Part shown: piece by piece, positions 11,524 to 22,400 of the stretch
How positions within the stretch are numbered: the stretch's first letter is position 1
Layout: every line of letters begins with the position of its first letter
Assembly: GCF_000003815.2 (NCBI RefSeq)
Contig: NC_049994.1
Location: 12,776,662 to 12,840,661 of the forward strand
DNA: 64,000 nucleotides
Source of the DNA: Branchiostoma floridae
Taxonomy: Eukaryota > Chordata > Leptocardii > Amphioxiformes > Branchiostomatidae
Direction of reading: 5' to 3'
The notes under the pieces: model-generated
What the model saw: only the letters and a program-made list of their open reading frames with translations
Databases searched by the model: none
Told to the model about the DNA's origin: nothing
Translations under genes and position numbers: made by a program

Positions 11524-14500
11524 TATGTCATTATTGTTGTATTATGGTAGTATTTATGTTAAGTGCAACGTTTTTGCGTTATTGTTACATAGAGCGACGA
11601 TATCACGACATTAGGGACTGTCCTATCACGGAAGCAAATTTTGGAACGTTCGGCGTATGTATACTACGTTCAATGGACCGATACCGGACACCGTATTGAG
11701 TACGTAATCGGCGACAGCGGACATACACGACGGTTCGATGTGTTCCCTGCCGAGCTTGGTGAGTTGAAATTGCCTAACAGCTGTTTATAGAATAATTCTT
11801 CAATCTGGCACACTCTATTTGCCAGCGTGTTTTGCAACTTTTATCCGGGCGTGCAACAATGTGAAGTTATCCAGCTGGACCTTACCGGTTTGGGGTTTTC
11901 AGATCCCGTGCAGTTAATAGAAGTGTGCTGTTAATTCTAAATTGGCTTCTACTGTATAACACTTTTAATGAACAATATACAAATTTTGAGCTACTTTCTC
12001 CTCAGGCTGTCGCAGAGATGTCCAACCTGACATGTTGTTACCCTTTGATGCCGACGTCTGCTGCGTACCAGGTGATGCCGTATCAGGCTGTTTTCTTACA
12101 TTCAGAACATCTTGTGTAACTCAATTTATGTCATACCTGGGCCGTAATAACGTTCGATACAGGTGTTCCAGACCGGGTGATAAAAAGCTGTATCACACAG
12201 GCTACGAAGTTTTATCACACAGGCTTCTATCGAATAGTTCGAACATACTCTGCGCACGCCGAGCGCGGCGCGGTCGAAAATTCGAATACCTGAACATTGG
12301 TGTTGTAACAATCATTGTCCGAGGGCACCAAATTTTCTCCACTTCTGTCGCATTTTGCATCGAAACATGTGTTTTCTCAGGTTGGTATAACATAAATAGA
12401 ATACAACACAGTGTATTCCGCATCACCCTCGTCCGGGCCCTCCTACTGGATCGGATCGCCCTCCAACCCGCGGTCAGGCTGGTACTTCGGGTGATACGGA
12501 ATACACCGTGTTGTATTCTATATGTAAAACCGTAATAAGTTATGATTAAGAATCCAAATTATGCTAAATTGATGACTCCATAGCCTAGGTACCATCCGGG
12601 TATTTGTTCGCTCCTATGTTCGCTTCTGCATATAGCATGTGTATAGTGTATAGTCACTATAGTGTATAGTAAAAGTCGAGGCGAACTACTATCCATGTGG
12701 TACCCAGACTAGACTCCATATGCATTCGCTAAAGTTCATGATAGCGTATCATAGAATTAGCCTAGGTATAACCAGGTTCTTATCCATCAAATGTCATCAC
12801 TGTGATTTGTATTTCAGTTTGCTTTTCTCTTTGTTGATTGAAATGAAGTTTCTATGAGGTCTGATACTGATACTCATTGGTTAGCGTGATTCAACAAGAA
12901 ATAGCTAACTGAAAACAACACCAAAAATATTTCCAATTTATTTATCATGGCCATAACATATTTGTTTTTCTTCTTACATTTTCCAGGCCACGTCGACTGG
13001 AAGCCTCAGGTTAGTTTGATTTCTTCATTGCACATATGCCCTATTGCGTATTTGAAGGGGGCAAAATATGAAAAATCTTCAACAATAGACGGAATAATGA
13101 TGATGATGACGATGAATATGCCACAAAACAGTTACTCAGGCAACTGGATATGATTTTGGAAACGGCCTAGACGTTTCAGATACTAAAAGTATGTACTATC
13201 TTTCGGCAGTGTCACTGACGAAAGATAGCGGATACTATCTAAAACATCAGAACGTTTCAAAAATCATATCCAGTTGCTTGAGTAACTGTTTTGTGGCATG
13301 TCTTAGTACCTGGATGTCTAACCTTCAATAAAACTATAAACTAATGAAACAAAGTGTTTTTACCATACATTGATAAAACCATCAATGAGCACAAGCATGT
13401 AGCAAAAATCATCATAATGATCATTTGGCTGCTTTTGATGATTCATTTAACTGCAATTTTAGAACAAAAAGAGAGAAAACATTTTTCTGTACACTTTGCT
13501 CCAGCCTGAGCTCCATGGACTGCAGTGCTCACACAGAGCCTGGTGCAGGGTGTGCGGGCAAAGCATGACGGGAAACTCCTGTGGTTGTGACAAGAAATGC
13601 CGGTACGTTTGGTTTGCTGGTAAATGTACAACTAGAAAATACGTCTAACCTTTAGACTAGATTGACTATTACATTTTCCCACTAAGGAATTACATTACGT
13701 CTTTCTATCATTTCTTTACTGGCACTGTGGCACGAAAATGCGCATGCAATGCTTACCGTTTTAGTCCTGTCTATGATGTAATGGTATAGAGTCAAAGTCA
13801 AAGTTTATTGCATTTTGTTTGCCCCTTGCGCAAGCCAAGGTGAAAAAATGGTCTATCGATCTTTGTGAGTACTTTGTTTTTAGACAGTCAAAGGTTTCGC
13901 TTCTACTTTCATTGCTTCCTTCTCTGTGAAAAGCATAAAATCTTGTTATTTGTATCTGACTAGGGCTTAACAGATAGAGCTCAATTGCCAAATCACTTCA
14001 AACTAGGCAATTGCCCTAACTCTGTATATTACCTGAAGGATATTTGGGGACTGTTGCCATAACTACGAAGCCGCCTGTGGGGACGACGTAGAAGACGGCG
14101 AAGTTCTGCCGACAGTCATACAGCCAGACTCCTGCAAGGGGCGATGTAACAACGACAACATCGTCAGGTATGCAACATGTCGCTTATAAAAGTGCAATGC
14201 CTTTTGGTTACTAACTATACGCCTTCATATGGAGGTGACACATCCTTCTACCTTTACAATTAAGGCCTAGGTCACAATTCCCAACCCGGGGCCCGGCCGG
14301 GTAGCGTTCGGAAAAGAAAAATATTGATAAGAAAGGCAACACAACACACATAACGTAAAACATTAGTCAGGAGCATAATTTGTGTATATTCCTGCAAAGA
14401 CACTTTTTCGTTTCCGCAGACATCCCGGCCGGCCCCCGTTTTGGAAATGTGACCTAAGCCTAACCAGTTTTACGGGTGTTTCCAGTCTCTTTCGAGGGGA

Positions 14501-16889
14501 TGTGGATGGCCCTGAAAAGGGATTGGAGCTTTGCTGGTCTTCTTTGGTAGAAGCACAGCGTGGAATCCGGATGGGGAGAACGCCTGTGACTATGATACTC
14601 GTATGGAACATAACTTTATTTCATGCCTATAATTTCTCCCTTAAGGAGATATGTGAAATAGGAAGTACACCAGGTATGTAGACTAGACAACTTACAGACT
14701 TCTTTTCTACACTTAAAGTAGCAAAAGCAAGTATAGATATAAGATTGACGTTTGTTTCTTGACTTTATCTAGTGCTGTGACGTGCAGCTGCACGAGTTCC
14801 TGCCACACGACGAAAACTTGCTGTGACGATTTTCAAGATGTCTGCCAAGGTGAAAAGGACGACTGGAATGGGACCAATGTCGTCAACGCTACTTCAGCAG
14901 AACACAGCGAGGTAAGCAGACTTCTCGTCGTCCTTCGGCTGATTTCTATGTATTGATGTTGTCTGTATGTTACACTTCCAGATGACTGCATTTTTGAACA
15001 TATGATTACCGTTCATTCGAGAATAGTGCCAGCAAGTTGGTACGTCATTGATCATGAATCAAGAAACTCTTTTTACACGCCCATTGCTTTATTCACATTG
15101 CATACACAAAGGAGGTTACAGACGGTCACCGAAATGTTGTGTGAAATGACGACATGCAGACATTATACTATTACCGTACACTATTGACAATTTGGGTATT
15201 CTTCGACAGCCCCTGCAGTGTGTGGCTCCGTGGGGCTTCCGTGCTCACTTCTGGATGGTAGCGAGCTGCCCGCCGGGCTACACCGACGACGTCGTCCGAG
15301 GGATGTGCGAGACTTCGTACGAGAACGGCGACATGTTTCTCCACGCCCCTGTCACGGACAACACCACCAGCACCCACTACAGAAACGTGTTCTGCGCCTT
15401 GTGCAATAACGCTAGGTTCATGATAGGGTGGAAGATGGTTGCAAAATGTGGCAGAGGCGTGCGATCACTGAAAGAAATACTACAAAGGGAGAATGGTTGC
15501 AGTCAGTATTTCCGACCCGCTGGTTATTCTCCTGCGCGAGTTTGCTTCCCTCCCCCTAGAACACCCCCTAGTCCGAACCCACGCTGCGACGTCCAAAAGT
15601 GTAGAAATATCACGGCTCTTTTCTTCGCACGCGGTTTACCCTTTAGAAACTCCGCTTGCGCGAATTGTTACGCAGATGAAATGTCTCTTCGGGAAGCGTC
15701 GTGTTCCGACGATGACTTTACATGGGCTGGCTTCTTCTCGACCATAACTGTCCTTTTCGACTACTCGGCCATTTCCAAAAGCAAGATGTCGTCCAAAGAA
15801 CTCCAGCTGACCGACCACACTGAGTCATGCCCGGTTGGATACATATATGATCCGTTTGGTGACATTTGCCGCCAAATTTCGTCTGCTGCCCCGCCTAGAA
15901 TGGGCAAAGTCGCTAATGGTGTCCAAGAGACGAGAGCTTCTTTGGAAGATTCTGCACGACCTCTACTGTCTGCTTCCTTGGGTAATCCTGAAAATGTACG
16001 CAGTGCCAATGATCCCCTTGGTGGTAGTGCCCAAACCTCACGTCCTACGGTAGATGACACACCCGCTCCAAATACACGTCTCCCAAAGCTAAGCGCTACA
16101 TTTCTGGTCATCAACACTGTCTCTGGTGCTTCTGCATCAATTTCCATCCTATCCTTCCTCTTCAGCCTACGACGCCACCCCCGTCCTGACACCGTCATGA
16201 AGATCTGCCTCCTGACATGCCTTCTTCTGGCACAGATCAGCCAGCTGCTGGGTCAGGTCGTTCCTTCAGCAGCCTGCTGCACGGCCATGTTGGTGTGCAC
16301 CCTCTGCTTCTGTCTGGCCGCTAGTCTGTCTCTCACTGCCACGATCCAACACCTGTCTGTCCTCCAGCGAGGCGGGACCTGTAAAGCAACTGGCCATCTC
16401 TTAGTCATTGTGCTTATTCCGCTAGCAGTTTCGGGAGGTTACGTCGCTTTGGATGATAACATCCGCATAGGGGTGCCTCAGACTTTCCATGTTTTATCTC
16501 ACTGTTGGATTCGAGACCCTACCAAGATGGCAATCTTCGTAGTCGTGCCCATACTGATCTCCACTGTAGTCGACCTGTACTACCTGCTGCGCGTTGCCAT
16601 TAGGTGCGCTGCCGCGGATTGCGTGCAGTACTCCTTTCTGGCACAGGCGGCGCTGCTTTTTGTCCCGTACACCGGTGTCATGACAACTGGGATTCTCACG
16701 GCATTCGTTGGTGTAGAGTTGGACACGGTTTTCCTGTACATGGTGACCTCTCTAGGTGGGGTTGACGGGGTCCTGTTCTTGGTATTTTCCATTGTTGGCG
16801 ATGAGAACGACAACACTTCGAACGGCAACGCTCCAACTTTGCCTATTCAAGCTGTAACTTCGAGTTCACTCAACTCTTCTACCAAATAA
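5900..16889 (+). CDS. adhesion-class 7TM receptor with F5/8C and somatomedin-B domains (12 exons)
   Basis: Exons: 5900-5912, 6063-7526, 8889-9353, 10147-10623, 11173-11258, 11593-11758, 12006-12176, 12987-13009, 13505-13602, 14039-14167, 14773-14911, 15210-16889. All junctions are GT-AG and every phase agrees, giving one 1637-codon frame (1636 residues). Domains: hydrophobic anchor 16-35, disordered stalk ~40-492, F5/8C-like 493-647 and 648-806, linker with Cys ~807-955, somatomedin-B pair ~956-1055, Cys-rich ectodomain to ~1360, 7TM ~1365-1607. The protein is expected at the plasma membrane with a large outside region that binds matrix or cell-surface ligands. I recognise the class (adhesion-like GPCRs with SMB domains occur in invertebrates) but not the gene. 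No classic GPS cleavage motif was seen. Exon 6 and the exon 7 donor are the least certain parts. Confidence 0.82.
7860..8720. repeat. intronic repeat block with (TGTA)n and tandem octamer hairpins
   Basis: In receptor intron 2, 7860-8250 holds a (TGTA)n tract (7887-7910) and text of an interspersed type (AATAACTCAAGAACGCCTGG, GGGCCCCCTAGCAACC and a second GGGCCCCCTAGC copy). From 8280 to 8693 a unit of roughly 120-130 bp recurs four times. Each is centred on ATTATGCAAAT ... ATTTGCATAAT inverted repeats: 8280-8310, about 8410-8440, 8538-8570, 8655-8690. No coding function. Confidence 0.65.
8889..9353 (+). CDS. receptor exon 3: first F5/8 type C (discoidin-like) domain
   Basis: A 155-residue domain in a single exon with phase-1 introns on both sides. 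Family features visible are ALDGNPSAVW, PLVVDFGSPHELLQIRI, a central YNIYVTN strand, GFSGIGRSWKLVF and a closing VDFFGSKG. F5/8C domains are beta-barrels that bind lipids, glycans or proteins at cell surfaces; the ligand here is unknown. The symmetric 1-1 phase fits exon shuffling. Confidence 0.85.
9354..10146. other. receptor intron 3; no feature resolved
   Basis: The intron contains a G run at 9536-9547 and a GC-rich piece (9600-9900) with repeated GGTAGC/GGGTCCCGG-like text that is probably repetitive. I see no exon or RNA gene in it. Confidence 0.4.
10147..10623 (+). CDS. receptor exon 4: second F5/8 type C-like domain
   Basis: A 159-residue exon, again bounded by phase-1 introns. It has the same overall plan as the preceding domain: NWFFVLDYRASHTMTKLRI corresponds to the core strands, then a WTHVLTV strand, GGFSASGRYWKVTI and a final FHLYGIKG. 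It diverges from exon 3 and contains one Cys near the middle. The repeated single-exon 1-1 layout suggests tandem exon duplication followed by divergence. Confidence 0.8.
11173..13009 (+). CDS. receptor exons 5-8: linker between F5/8C and SMB domains
   Basis: Exons 11173-11258, 11593-11758, 12006-12176 and 12987-13009 connect in phase. The second has the sequence YVYYVQWTDTGHRIEYVIGD, which looks structured but matches no family I know. The third is Cys-rich (CRRDVQPDMLLPFDADVCC onward) and has two in-frame donors, after 12071 and after 12176, so a 35-residue optional segment is possible. The eight-residue exon 12987-13009 is a microexon and is only moderately certain. Confidence 0.6.
11361..11525 (+). 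repeat. (TGAA)n and (ATT)n microsatellites
   Basis: Receptor intron 5 contains TGAATGAATGGATGGATGAA-type tetranucleotide repeats at 11365-11415, then an (ATT)n/(ATC)n tract at 11461-11525. A long open frame through the tract codes only Tyr/His runs and is not a gene. Confidence 0.9.
12391..12526. mobile_element. foldback (MITE-like) element in receptor intron 7
   Basis: The arms are inverted: ATAGAATACAACACAGTGTA at 12397 onward pairs with TACACCGTGTTGTATTCTAT ending at about 12521, extended by CATCACCC / GGGTGATA. The GC-rich centre is about 70 bp. There is no coding capacity. Confidence 0.7.
12585..12715. repeat. imperfect inverted repeat GGTACCATCC...GGTACCC
   Basis: CCTAGGTACCATCCGGG near 12586 and CATGTGGTACCCAGACTAG near 12695-12713 form decayed inverted ends around ATAGTGTATAGTCACTATAG. 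It resembles the ends of the element at 48725-48836. Decayed MITE is the simplest reading. Confidence 0.4.
13119..13300. mobile_element. near-perfect foldback element in receptor intron 8
   Basis: ATGCCACAAAACAGTTACTC at 13119 is mirrored by GAGTAACTGTTTTGTGGCAT ending at 13300, and the pairing continues inward (GGATATGATTTT / AAAATCATATCC, then CTATCTTTCG / CGAAAGATAG). The whole 180 bp folds into one hairpin. A partial relative is visible near 47085-47165. Confidence 0.8.
13505..14911 (+). CDS. receptor exons 9-11: two somatomedin-B domains
   Basis: Exons 13505-13602, 14039-14167 and 14773-14911. SMB-1 has the pattern C..C..C...CGCDKKC..FGDCCHNYEAAC; SMB-2 is CKGRC then CSCTSSC then CCDDFQDVC, which is the eight-Cys SMB framework with its diagnostic CxC and CC pairs. 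SMB domains are small knotted modules that in vitronectin and ENPP proteins mediate protein binding. Introns interrupt each SMB unit inside the CxC-to-CC segment or just before it. NGT and NAT sequons follow the second domain. Confidence 0.85.
15210..16889 (+). CDS. receptor exon 12: Cys-rich ectodomain and 7TM bundle
   Basis: One large terminal exon (559 codons plus stop). The ectodomain part contains NVFCALCNN, paired Cys segments such as CPPGYTDDVVRGMC and CPVGYIYDPFGDIC, and a FFSTITVLFDYS stretch. From memory these recur in invertebrate SMB-containing receptors. Seven hydrophobic helices follow between about 16085 and 16795. HCWIRD in the second extracellular loop is the Cys-Trp hallmark of class B2 (adhesion) receptors. 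The tail is short (~30 residues), Asn/Ser/Thr-rich. The acceptor could be six bases further on (CTGCAG), which would change two residues only. Confidence 0.85.
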   Translation, partial: PLQCVAPWGFRAHFWMVASCPPGYTDDVVRGMCETSYENGDMFLHAPVTDNTTSTHYRNVFCALCNNARFMIGWKMVAKCGRGVRSLKEILQRENGCSQYFRPAGYSPARVCFPPPRTPPSPNPRCDVQKCRNITALFFARGLPFRNSACANCYADEMSLREASCSDDDFTWAGFFSTITVLFDYSAISKSKMSSKELQLTDHTESCPVGYIYDPFGDICRQISSAAPPRMGKVANGVQETRASLEDSARPLLSASLGNPENVRSANDPLGGSAQTSRPTVDDTPAPNTRLPKLSATFLVINTVSGASASISILSFLFSLRRHPRPDTVMKICLLTCLLLAQISQLLGQVVPSAACCTAMLVCTLCFCLAASLSLTATIQHLSVLQRGGTCKATGHLLVIVLIPLAVSGGYVALDDNIRIGVPQTFHVLSHCWIRDPTKMAIFVVVPILISTVVDLYYLLRVAIRCAAADCVQYSFLAQAALLFVPYTGVMTTGILTAFVGVELDTVFLYMVTSLGGVDGVLFLVFSIVGDENDNTSNGNAPTLPIQAVTSSSLNSSTK

Positions 16890-19463
16890 GTCGGCAACAA
16901 ATTCCTTCTGTATACTCAGATAGGGATCGAAGTCCCTTTTCCGCATACCTACTCGGATACGGGTAACACTGGTACAGCTAACATGTTACACACATACTTG
17001 CAGGTAGACATGAAAAATACCTGCACAACTGAAATTTTACCTACACAAACTAGCATAAGCAGGTAATGTATTGAGCCCTAAAAGTGTTCAATTTTCGATG
17101 TATTAAAAGTTTATCATATATACAAATGTTGATATCCAGAGCGCAATACCCTACCGCAACATTAGATGTTCTAACGTGGCATTCTTGGATTTCAGACCAT
17201 TTCGCCTATTTCCTCACTTGATAGTATGATCTGTAGTTGCAATTTCTTCATGTTGTTGTCTGCTATCTCGTAGTAGAGTGATATGTTACCAGGCTAATGA
17301 AAAAATGTAAGGGACCATCGAAAGTGATATTTTTTTGGTACTTGAATACCGGATTGAAATTAACCATCCAATCTCACTAGTGCCAACCTAACTTTTAAGA
17401 ATCAACTTAGATCAGTAAAATGAAGTGGAATGAATCAATATACTATTCATGATATACTGTTTGTTAATACAGTGTATACTGTCTGTGCATAGTAATATGT
17501 TAGAGTGCCACCATATTAGAAGCAAGATTACTTTAATTACTTTAACGGCACGATATTCATAATTATTTATAATGGAAGTTCATCTCTGTTGGCAGTAGTC
17601 ATAGTACATGCAAAACTTTCCTACAACACGAAGGTGTACATGGATCCAACATTTCACAATCACCGTCGCTTTCTTCGGTAAAAATAATGACCAATCGCTC
17701 CAGAACGAGAGTTACAGACACATGATCTTGTCAACACGTGATCTTACAGATACGTGACGCCAGCAATTGGTCAAACATACTTGGAAGTTCAAGCATAACG
17801 CCCCAATTGGCTGGCACAATATTTATCTGACTATGTAACTTTCAGCTTTGTGGATTTTCTATATTTTCCTGATCGTAATTGGTATACTAGTACTGCAATG
17901 GTGTGTAATATTCATATGAAAGTCCATGCATCATTGAATATGTAGCTGGATAATGTATGTCAATTATGGGAATAGATATATCTTTGATGGTTTTGAAAAT
18001 ATAATCAATCCTTAGATTCTTTAAAATTCATGTTTTTCGGTTTTCGACGTTAAGTAGTATTTAGACATCAGTTTGAAAAGCATGTTGAACACCGTATATT
18101 TACCTTGCACAAAAATAAACATATCTAATAATATTTTTGTATGCCTATGTGATGTTATATACGCACTCCATACATGTACCTGTCTATGACATACACACCT
18201 GTGTTTTTTGTCACTAGGATGTGATGTATTTTGTAAATTGTAGGGCATTTGTCTTTCTCAATCAATTATTTCTATTCAAACGTCGCTGAAAACAAGAACT
18301 ACCATTTTAACCTCCTTCGCGGGCTACAATTAATGACCAGAATTGCATTTTTTTATCTCCCGCTTGTGTTATGTTTCTTCATAAGTGAATGCGCAACAAT
18401 TACTCTTATCTAATATTGTGTATTTTATCGCAAGACCTGTCGTACCACGTGGTAGCTTCTGCCTGTCCAGCGCCGGCTTGGCTACCGCGTGTGCTCTTCT
18501 TGATTTATGTGATGAGCGATATATCACAGATCTCCTGGCACCCGCGGTCACGGGTTCAAATCCCGAGCCTCGGGCCGACACATTTCCACACCACCTTTTT
18601 TTCGAGATTTAGTTTATCCAGATCCACAATCAGCCGCATAAGAGACTATTCTAACTGTGGTCTATTCATATTTACACAGTACATTCATATTTTCACAATA
18701 CAATTAAAAACTGTTTACAAATTGACAATAGAGAGCAAAAATTACATTGTTTCTTTGAAGGCGATACCTTGCTTTCACATACAGCAATACAAACCACAAT
18801 CTGATTGAGGAAGACATCGGGATAAATGTATCCCATTGTATCAAACAAACATGCCGACTCACATTGTACACAACAAACAATGTGGTATGATTTCGCAACA
18901 ATAGGTCGGCTGTTCAGCTGTTATGCCTTTTGGTCTATTTATGTCGACATTGACGCAATAAACCGCTCAGTAAGGGAGCGCGGCATACCATCCTCACCAC
19001 GACCGCGCAATTTATCATGGGTTATTGATTAACGCCCTTAATTGTTCGATCATCATTACGGTCTGCCACGCCCAGATTAACGACCAGGCAGTGGCTGTCA
19101 ATCACCATCAAGAAATAAACCGTTCAGAAAACTGACAACAAAGGACGAAAACTTCACAAAATGTTCGCGTTTCTGTGTCCCTAGAAACAAGGGCGTTATA
19201 TCATCAACGGTCGGAATAAACGATTTAGTTGCATGACCTGTGCGTGTTTGTTTTGTTGACATTTATTGTAAGGCTGTCCTCCCCCACCAGCTGATTCTGT
19301 AGTGGACCGGGCCGGAGTAGATTTGCATAGCGGGCTGGAGTTGGAGTATTGTGTGATCGCGCTGAGGTTAGGGTGTGGCAGGTTCATACGCAGGTCTGAA
19401 GCTTATAGGATACACACAGGGTTTCGTCATATACAAACTGCTGGCGGTTTGGAACAAGACATC
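16890..19463. other. intergenic region between receptor and mucin genes
   Basis: This holds the receptor 3' UTR and the mucin promoter, neither of which I can delimit. Possible poly(A) signals are ATTAAA near 17102 and AATAAA near 18113. A tRNA-like B box lies at 18552. GCAGGTA-containing repeat text at 17000-17065 resembles the element at 21431-21745. AATAAACCG appears twice (18955, 19110). No exon was found; no TATA box is evident upstream of 19464. Confidence 0.4.
18440..18600 (+). repeat. tRNA-related (SINE-like) sequence
   Basis: GGTTCAAATCC at 18552-18562 is a good Pol III B box flanked by a short stem (CACGG...CCGAG), followed by a T run at 18595. No clear A box or cloverleaf could be built upstream, so this is more likely a tRNA-derived SINE head than a tRNA gene. 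A similar sequence lies at 20390-20430. Confidence 0.4.
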
Positions 19464-22400
19464 ATGGAGAAACTTGCAGCTTTTATTTTCGTCCTGGTGT
19501 GCTGCACGTATGTTGAGGGACAGACAACGCCGAATACAACAATAGCAACAACCAACGTTACGAATACGACTGCTAGTGCTACTGCTGCAACAACTAACGG
19601 TACGGTATACTCATAATCCTTAAAGTTTTCTCCGTTATTGACTTAACGTGGCTTGGGCAACCTGCTGGAAGAAGTGTGGTCTTAGCTACGCCAGCTTGGC
19701 GACTGTGTCTAACTTGATCCGCCAGAGTTTGGACAAAGATTTGAGTCGGAGTGAGGGAGGGTGGGGGGTCTGGCACGCAGGCGGTCGGCGTGGCGTGGTA
19801 GCGGGCCCGACAGAAGCTCTGGGCGGCCACGGGGGCATATGGCTGACCCCGCTAACACAGCCTGGCCCTGCAACACGGTGCTGATAGACAAGGAGGCTTG
19901 GGTTAGATCACGGATCTGCCATTGTTATGGGAGCAACAATATGGCATGACGAAGCGGAGTTCACCCGGAGAAAGTTTTGGTGGGCGAAGGTAACTTTACC
20001 TGTGCGTGCGTGACACCTGGCCAGGGCGCACCCGGAAGTAGAAATATTCATATTTTGGAAGCAGTCGTGATGTATTGACATTTTTTTTTGCCACATTGCT
20101 CTCAAGATGATCCATGCATTTTTTAAACAAAAAAAGTTGACAAAGTTGAATCTTTGAGATGATGAGAGGAACTTTCAGTCTCGAAAAATTTCATAACCTA
20201 AAATACTTTCAGTCTCGTAAAATTTCATAACCTAACATTAGTTGCAGACTCATGTAATTTCTTGTCTCATCGTCAATGAAGTCAAAGACATTCAGCACTT
20301 TAAGGATGAAGTTTACTTCACAACCACATCATCATCATGCATAAAAATTGACATTTTGAAATTCTAAAATAGTTCAGGTCGCATCTCTGGATCACACGGT
20401 CATGGGTTCAAATCCCAGCCGACACTAGTTCTTTGTCCTGATTTGATTACTAAGCTAAAGTTGCTGTCCTTGGGGGTGGGTGGGGTTCTAAACTGTCTCA
20501 GTCGCATGTTTAAAGAGTCACACCTTGAACATGTAAAAAAAAATTCTTTGCGCAATTTGAAAAGAGTAATAGCAGTATGCCCAGCACTCCTGTCAGACAC
20601 GATTGCGGGGCTTGAGGGAGCCAAAGATGTGAGAAATGTAAGGGGAGGGAGGAGGAGGGAGTCCAGGACATGCTCACTCTGGTAATATTCCCCACTGCCA
20701 CGGGTTTGAGTAGCCTATTTTGACAGAAATCATTGAAAAAACAAATATTAGCATGTTTTTATACAACTTAGGGACTTCCTTTGAATGATCTGTTCTGACA
20801 GGAATATATTGGAAGCAGTTGCAGCATCCTCCACAAAAAAGGGGGCTTCTGTGTCAAATAAAAAAGGTCAAAATGATCTGGTGAAAGCACTGGGTATTCC
20901 CTTGTTTGTGATATAGCAAGTACCTTCCATATACAGCTTATACATAGCAGTGCTGTCTCACGTAGCATTTTATCAGATATGGTAGTAACGTTTAACATAC
21001 ATGTATATAGTTATTGTTTAAAGGGTACAGCAACTTTCACCTGTTTGTTTGTACCCTTAATTGGGGAAAGGTCTGTCTTAACGTGCAAAATTAAGTTAAG
21101 CCATATGCATATATGTAAAGATAAAAGAAACAAAAAGTGTTTTAAAAGTTTTAAGAATCTAGACCATCAAAACAATCTTTCATTTTTATGTGAGTAATTA
21201 ACAAAATAAAAAAATCAACATCATTATTGCCCAAGAAGATGCGAATGATAGGTGCAGTTACATGTACATAGGTAGCTGGTCGATAGGACTATTTTTTCTG
21301 TAAAAAATCTTTGAAAAGAACTGAAAGTAAAACTGAAATGTACAAGAAGTTAATAAAAGGGAAATGATCGATGAACAAAGAAAATCTTTGAGCTATAAGC
21401 ATGTTTTGATTCTGTGGTAAAATTCTATAGCAGGGCTTGAAATACCACCTGCATATGCAGGTTAGTGCAGGTAAAATTGGAGCTGTGCAAGTATTTCTGG
21501 TGTCTACCTGAACCTAATCTGCACTGGTCCATATACTGGGTTTTATACATTAAATATTATATCAGGAGCATATGGATCGTTATCACTAGTAGCTGCATTG
21601 ACTGTAACCACCTGTAAAGTATGAAAGAATAAATAGCAATGGTTTCTGAACATGATCCGTACTTCCTAAAGTCAGAGTGGTGCAGGTAATTTTCAGTGTT
21701 ATTTGCACCAGTGCAGGTATGCGGAAAAAAGTATTTCGAGCCCTGTAAAGGCTGTATAGTATAACGAAACAGGTGCAAAAGTCTGCTGCTGGTGATAAAA
21801 ATAGATCACTCAAGGGTGCCAATAGTCATGGGATACGTGAGTATGGTGTGATAAAACAATAAGATTAATACACATAAAGTGTCTAGATTTACTAAGAAAA
21901 CCCAATGTTATTTCCTGAAAAGGGAAAAGTCTTATGCCCATTGTGCATTTTTCATTCTGTCTTGAATTCTATTCAGATGCATGATTAATTTCTGATTAAT
22001 TGACAGGGAAGTTGTTATTGATATTTCCTTGTCAAGAGTTCTGCTTATGCCAGCAATTCTCAATTTTGATATCTTCTCGTAGCTATGTTGCTGTTCAAAA
22101 TCAGAACAAAATTTCTAATGCCTTTTTCGGATGTGGCGGCATTGGTTCTAAATTGCAAAATGAACTTAACATTGTCCTTGCTGTGTACCTTAGTGCACTG
22201 AAGGTTAATAAAGATTCCTTTTGTCGCTCAATTTCTTTACACACAAGAAAGTGCCATCCCCTCCAAAATACCCCAGCCCAAAGACAACCCTAAGCCAGGT
22301 TACCTGTGCACTGATTGAAGTGACAGGTGACGTAAACAGGTGAGGGCGGGCGACAGGTACATTTGTGCTGAGGTGTGCCACCATTGTGGTGTACTGAGGT

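Noticed and set aside
11406-11699. Tyr/His-rich open frame of 97 codons
   Set aside because: It consists of an (ATT)n tract and overlaps the true receptor exon 11593-11758 in another frame.
14485-14672. A splice-flanked open stretch in receptor intron 10 (acceptor TTTCCAG, donor CCAG|GTATGT)
   Set aside because: It would enter in phase 2 and leave in phase 1, which does not fit the next exon (14773, needs phase 2). Its product lacks the Cys pattern of the flanking SMB modules.
18552-18562. Possible tRNA gene at the B box (also 20405-20415)
   Set aside because: No A box or acceptor stem could be paired; SINE-like remains the better label.
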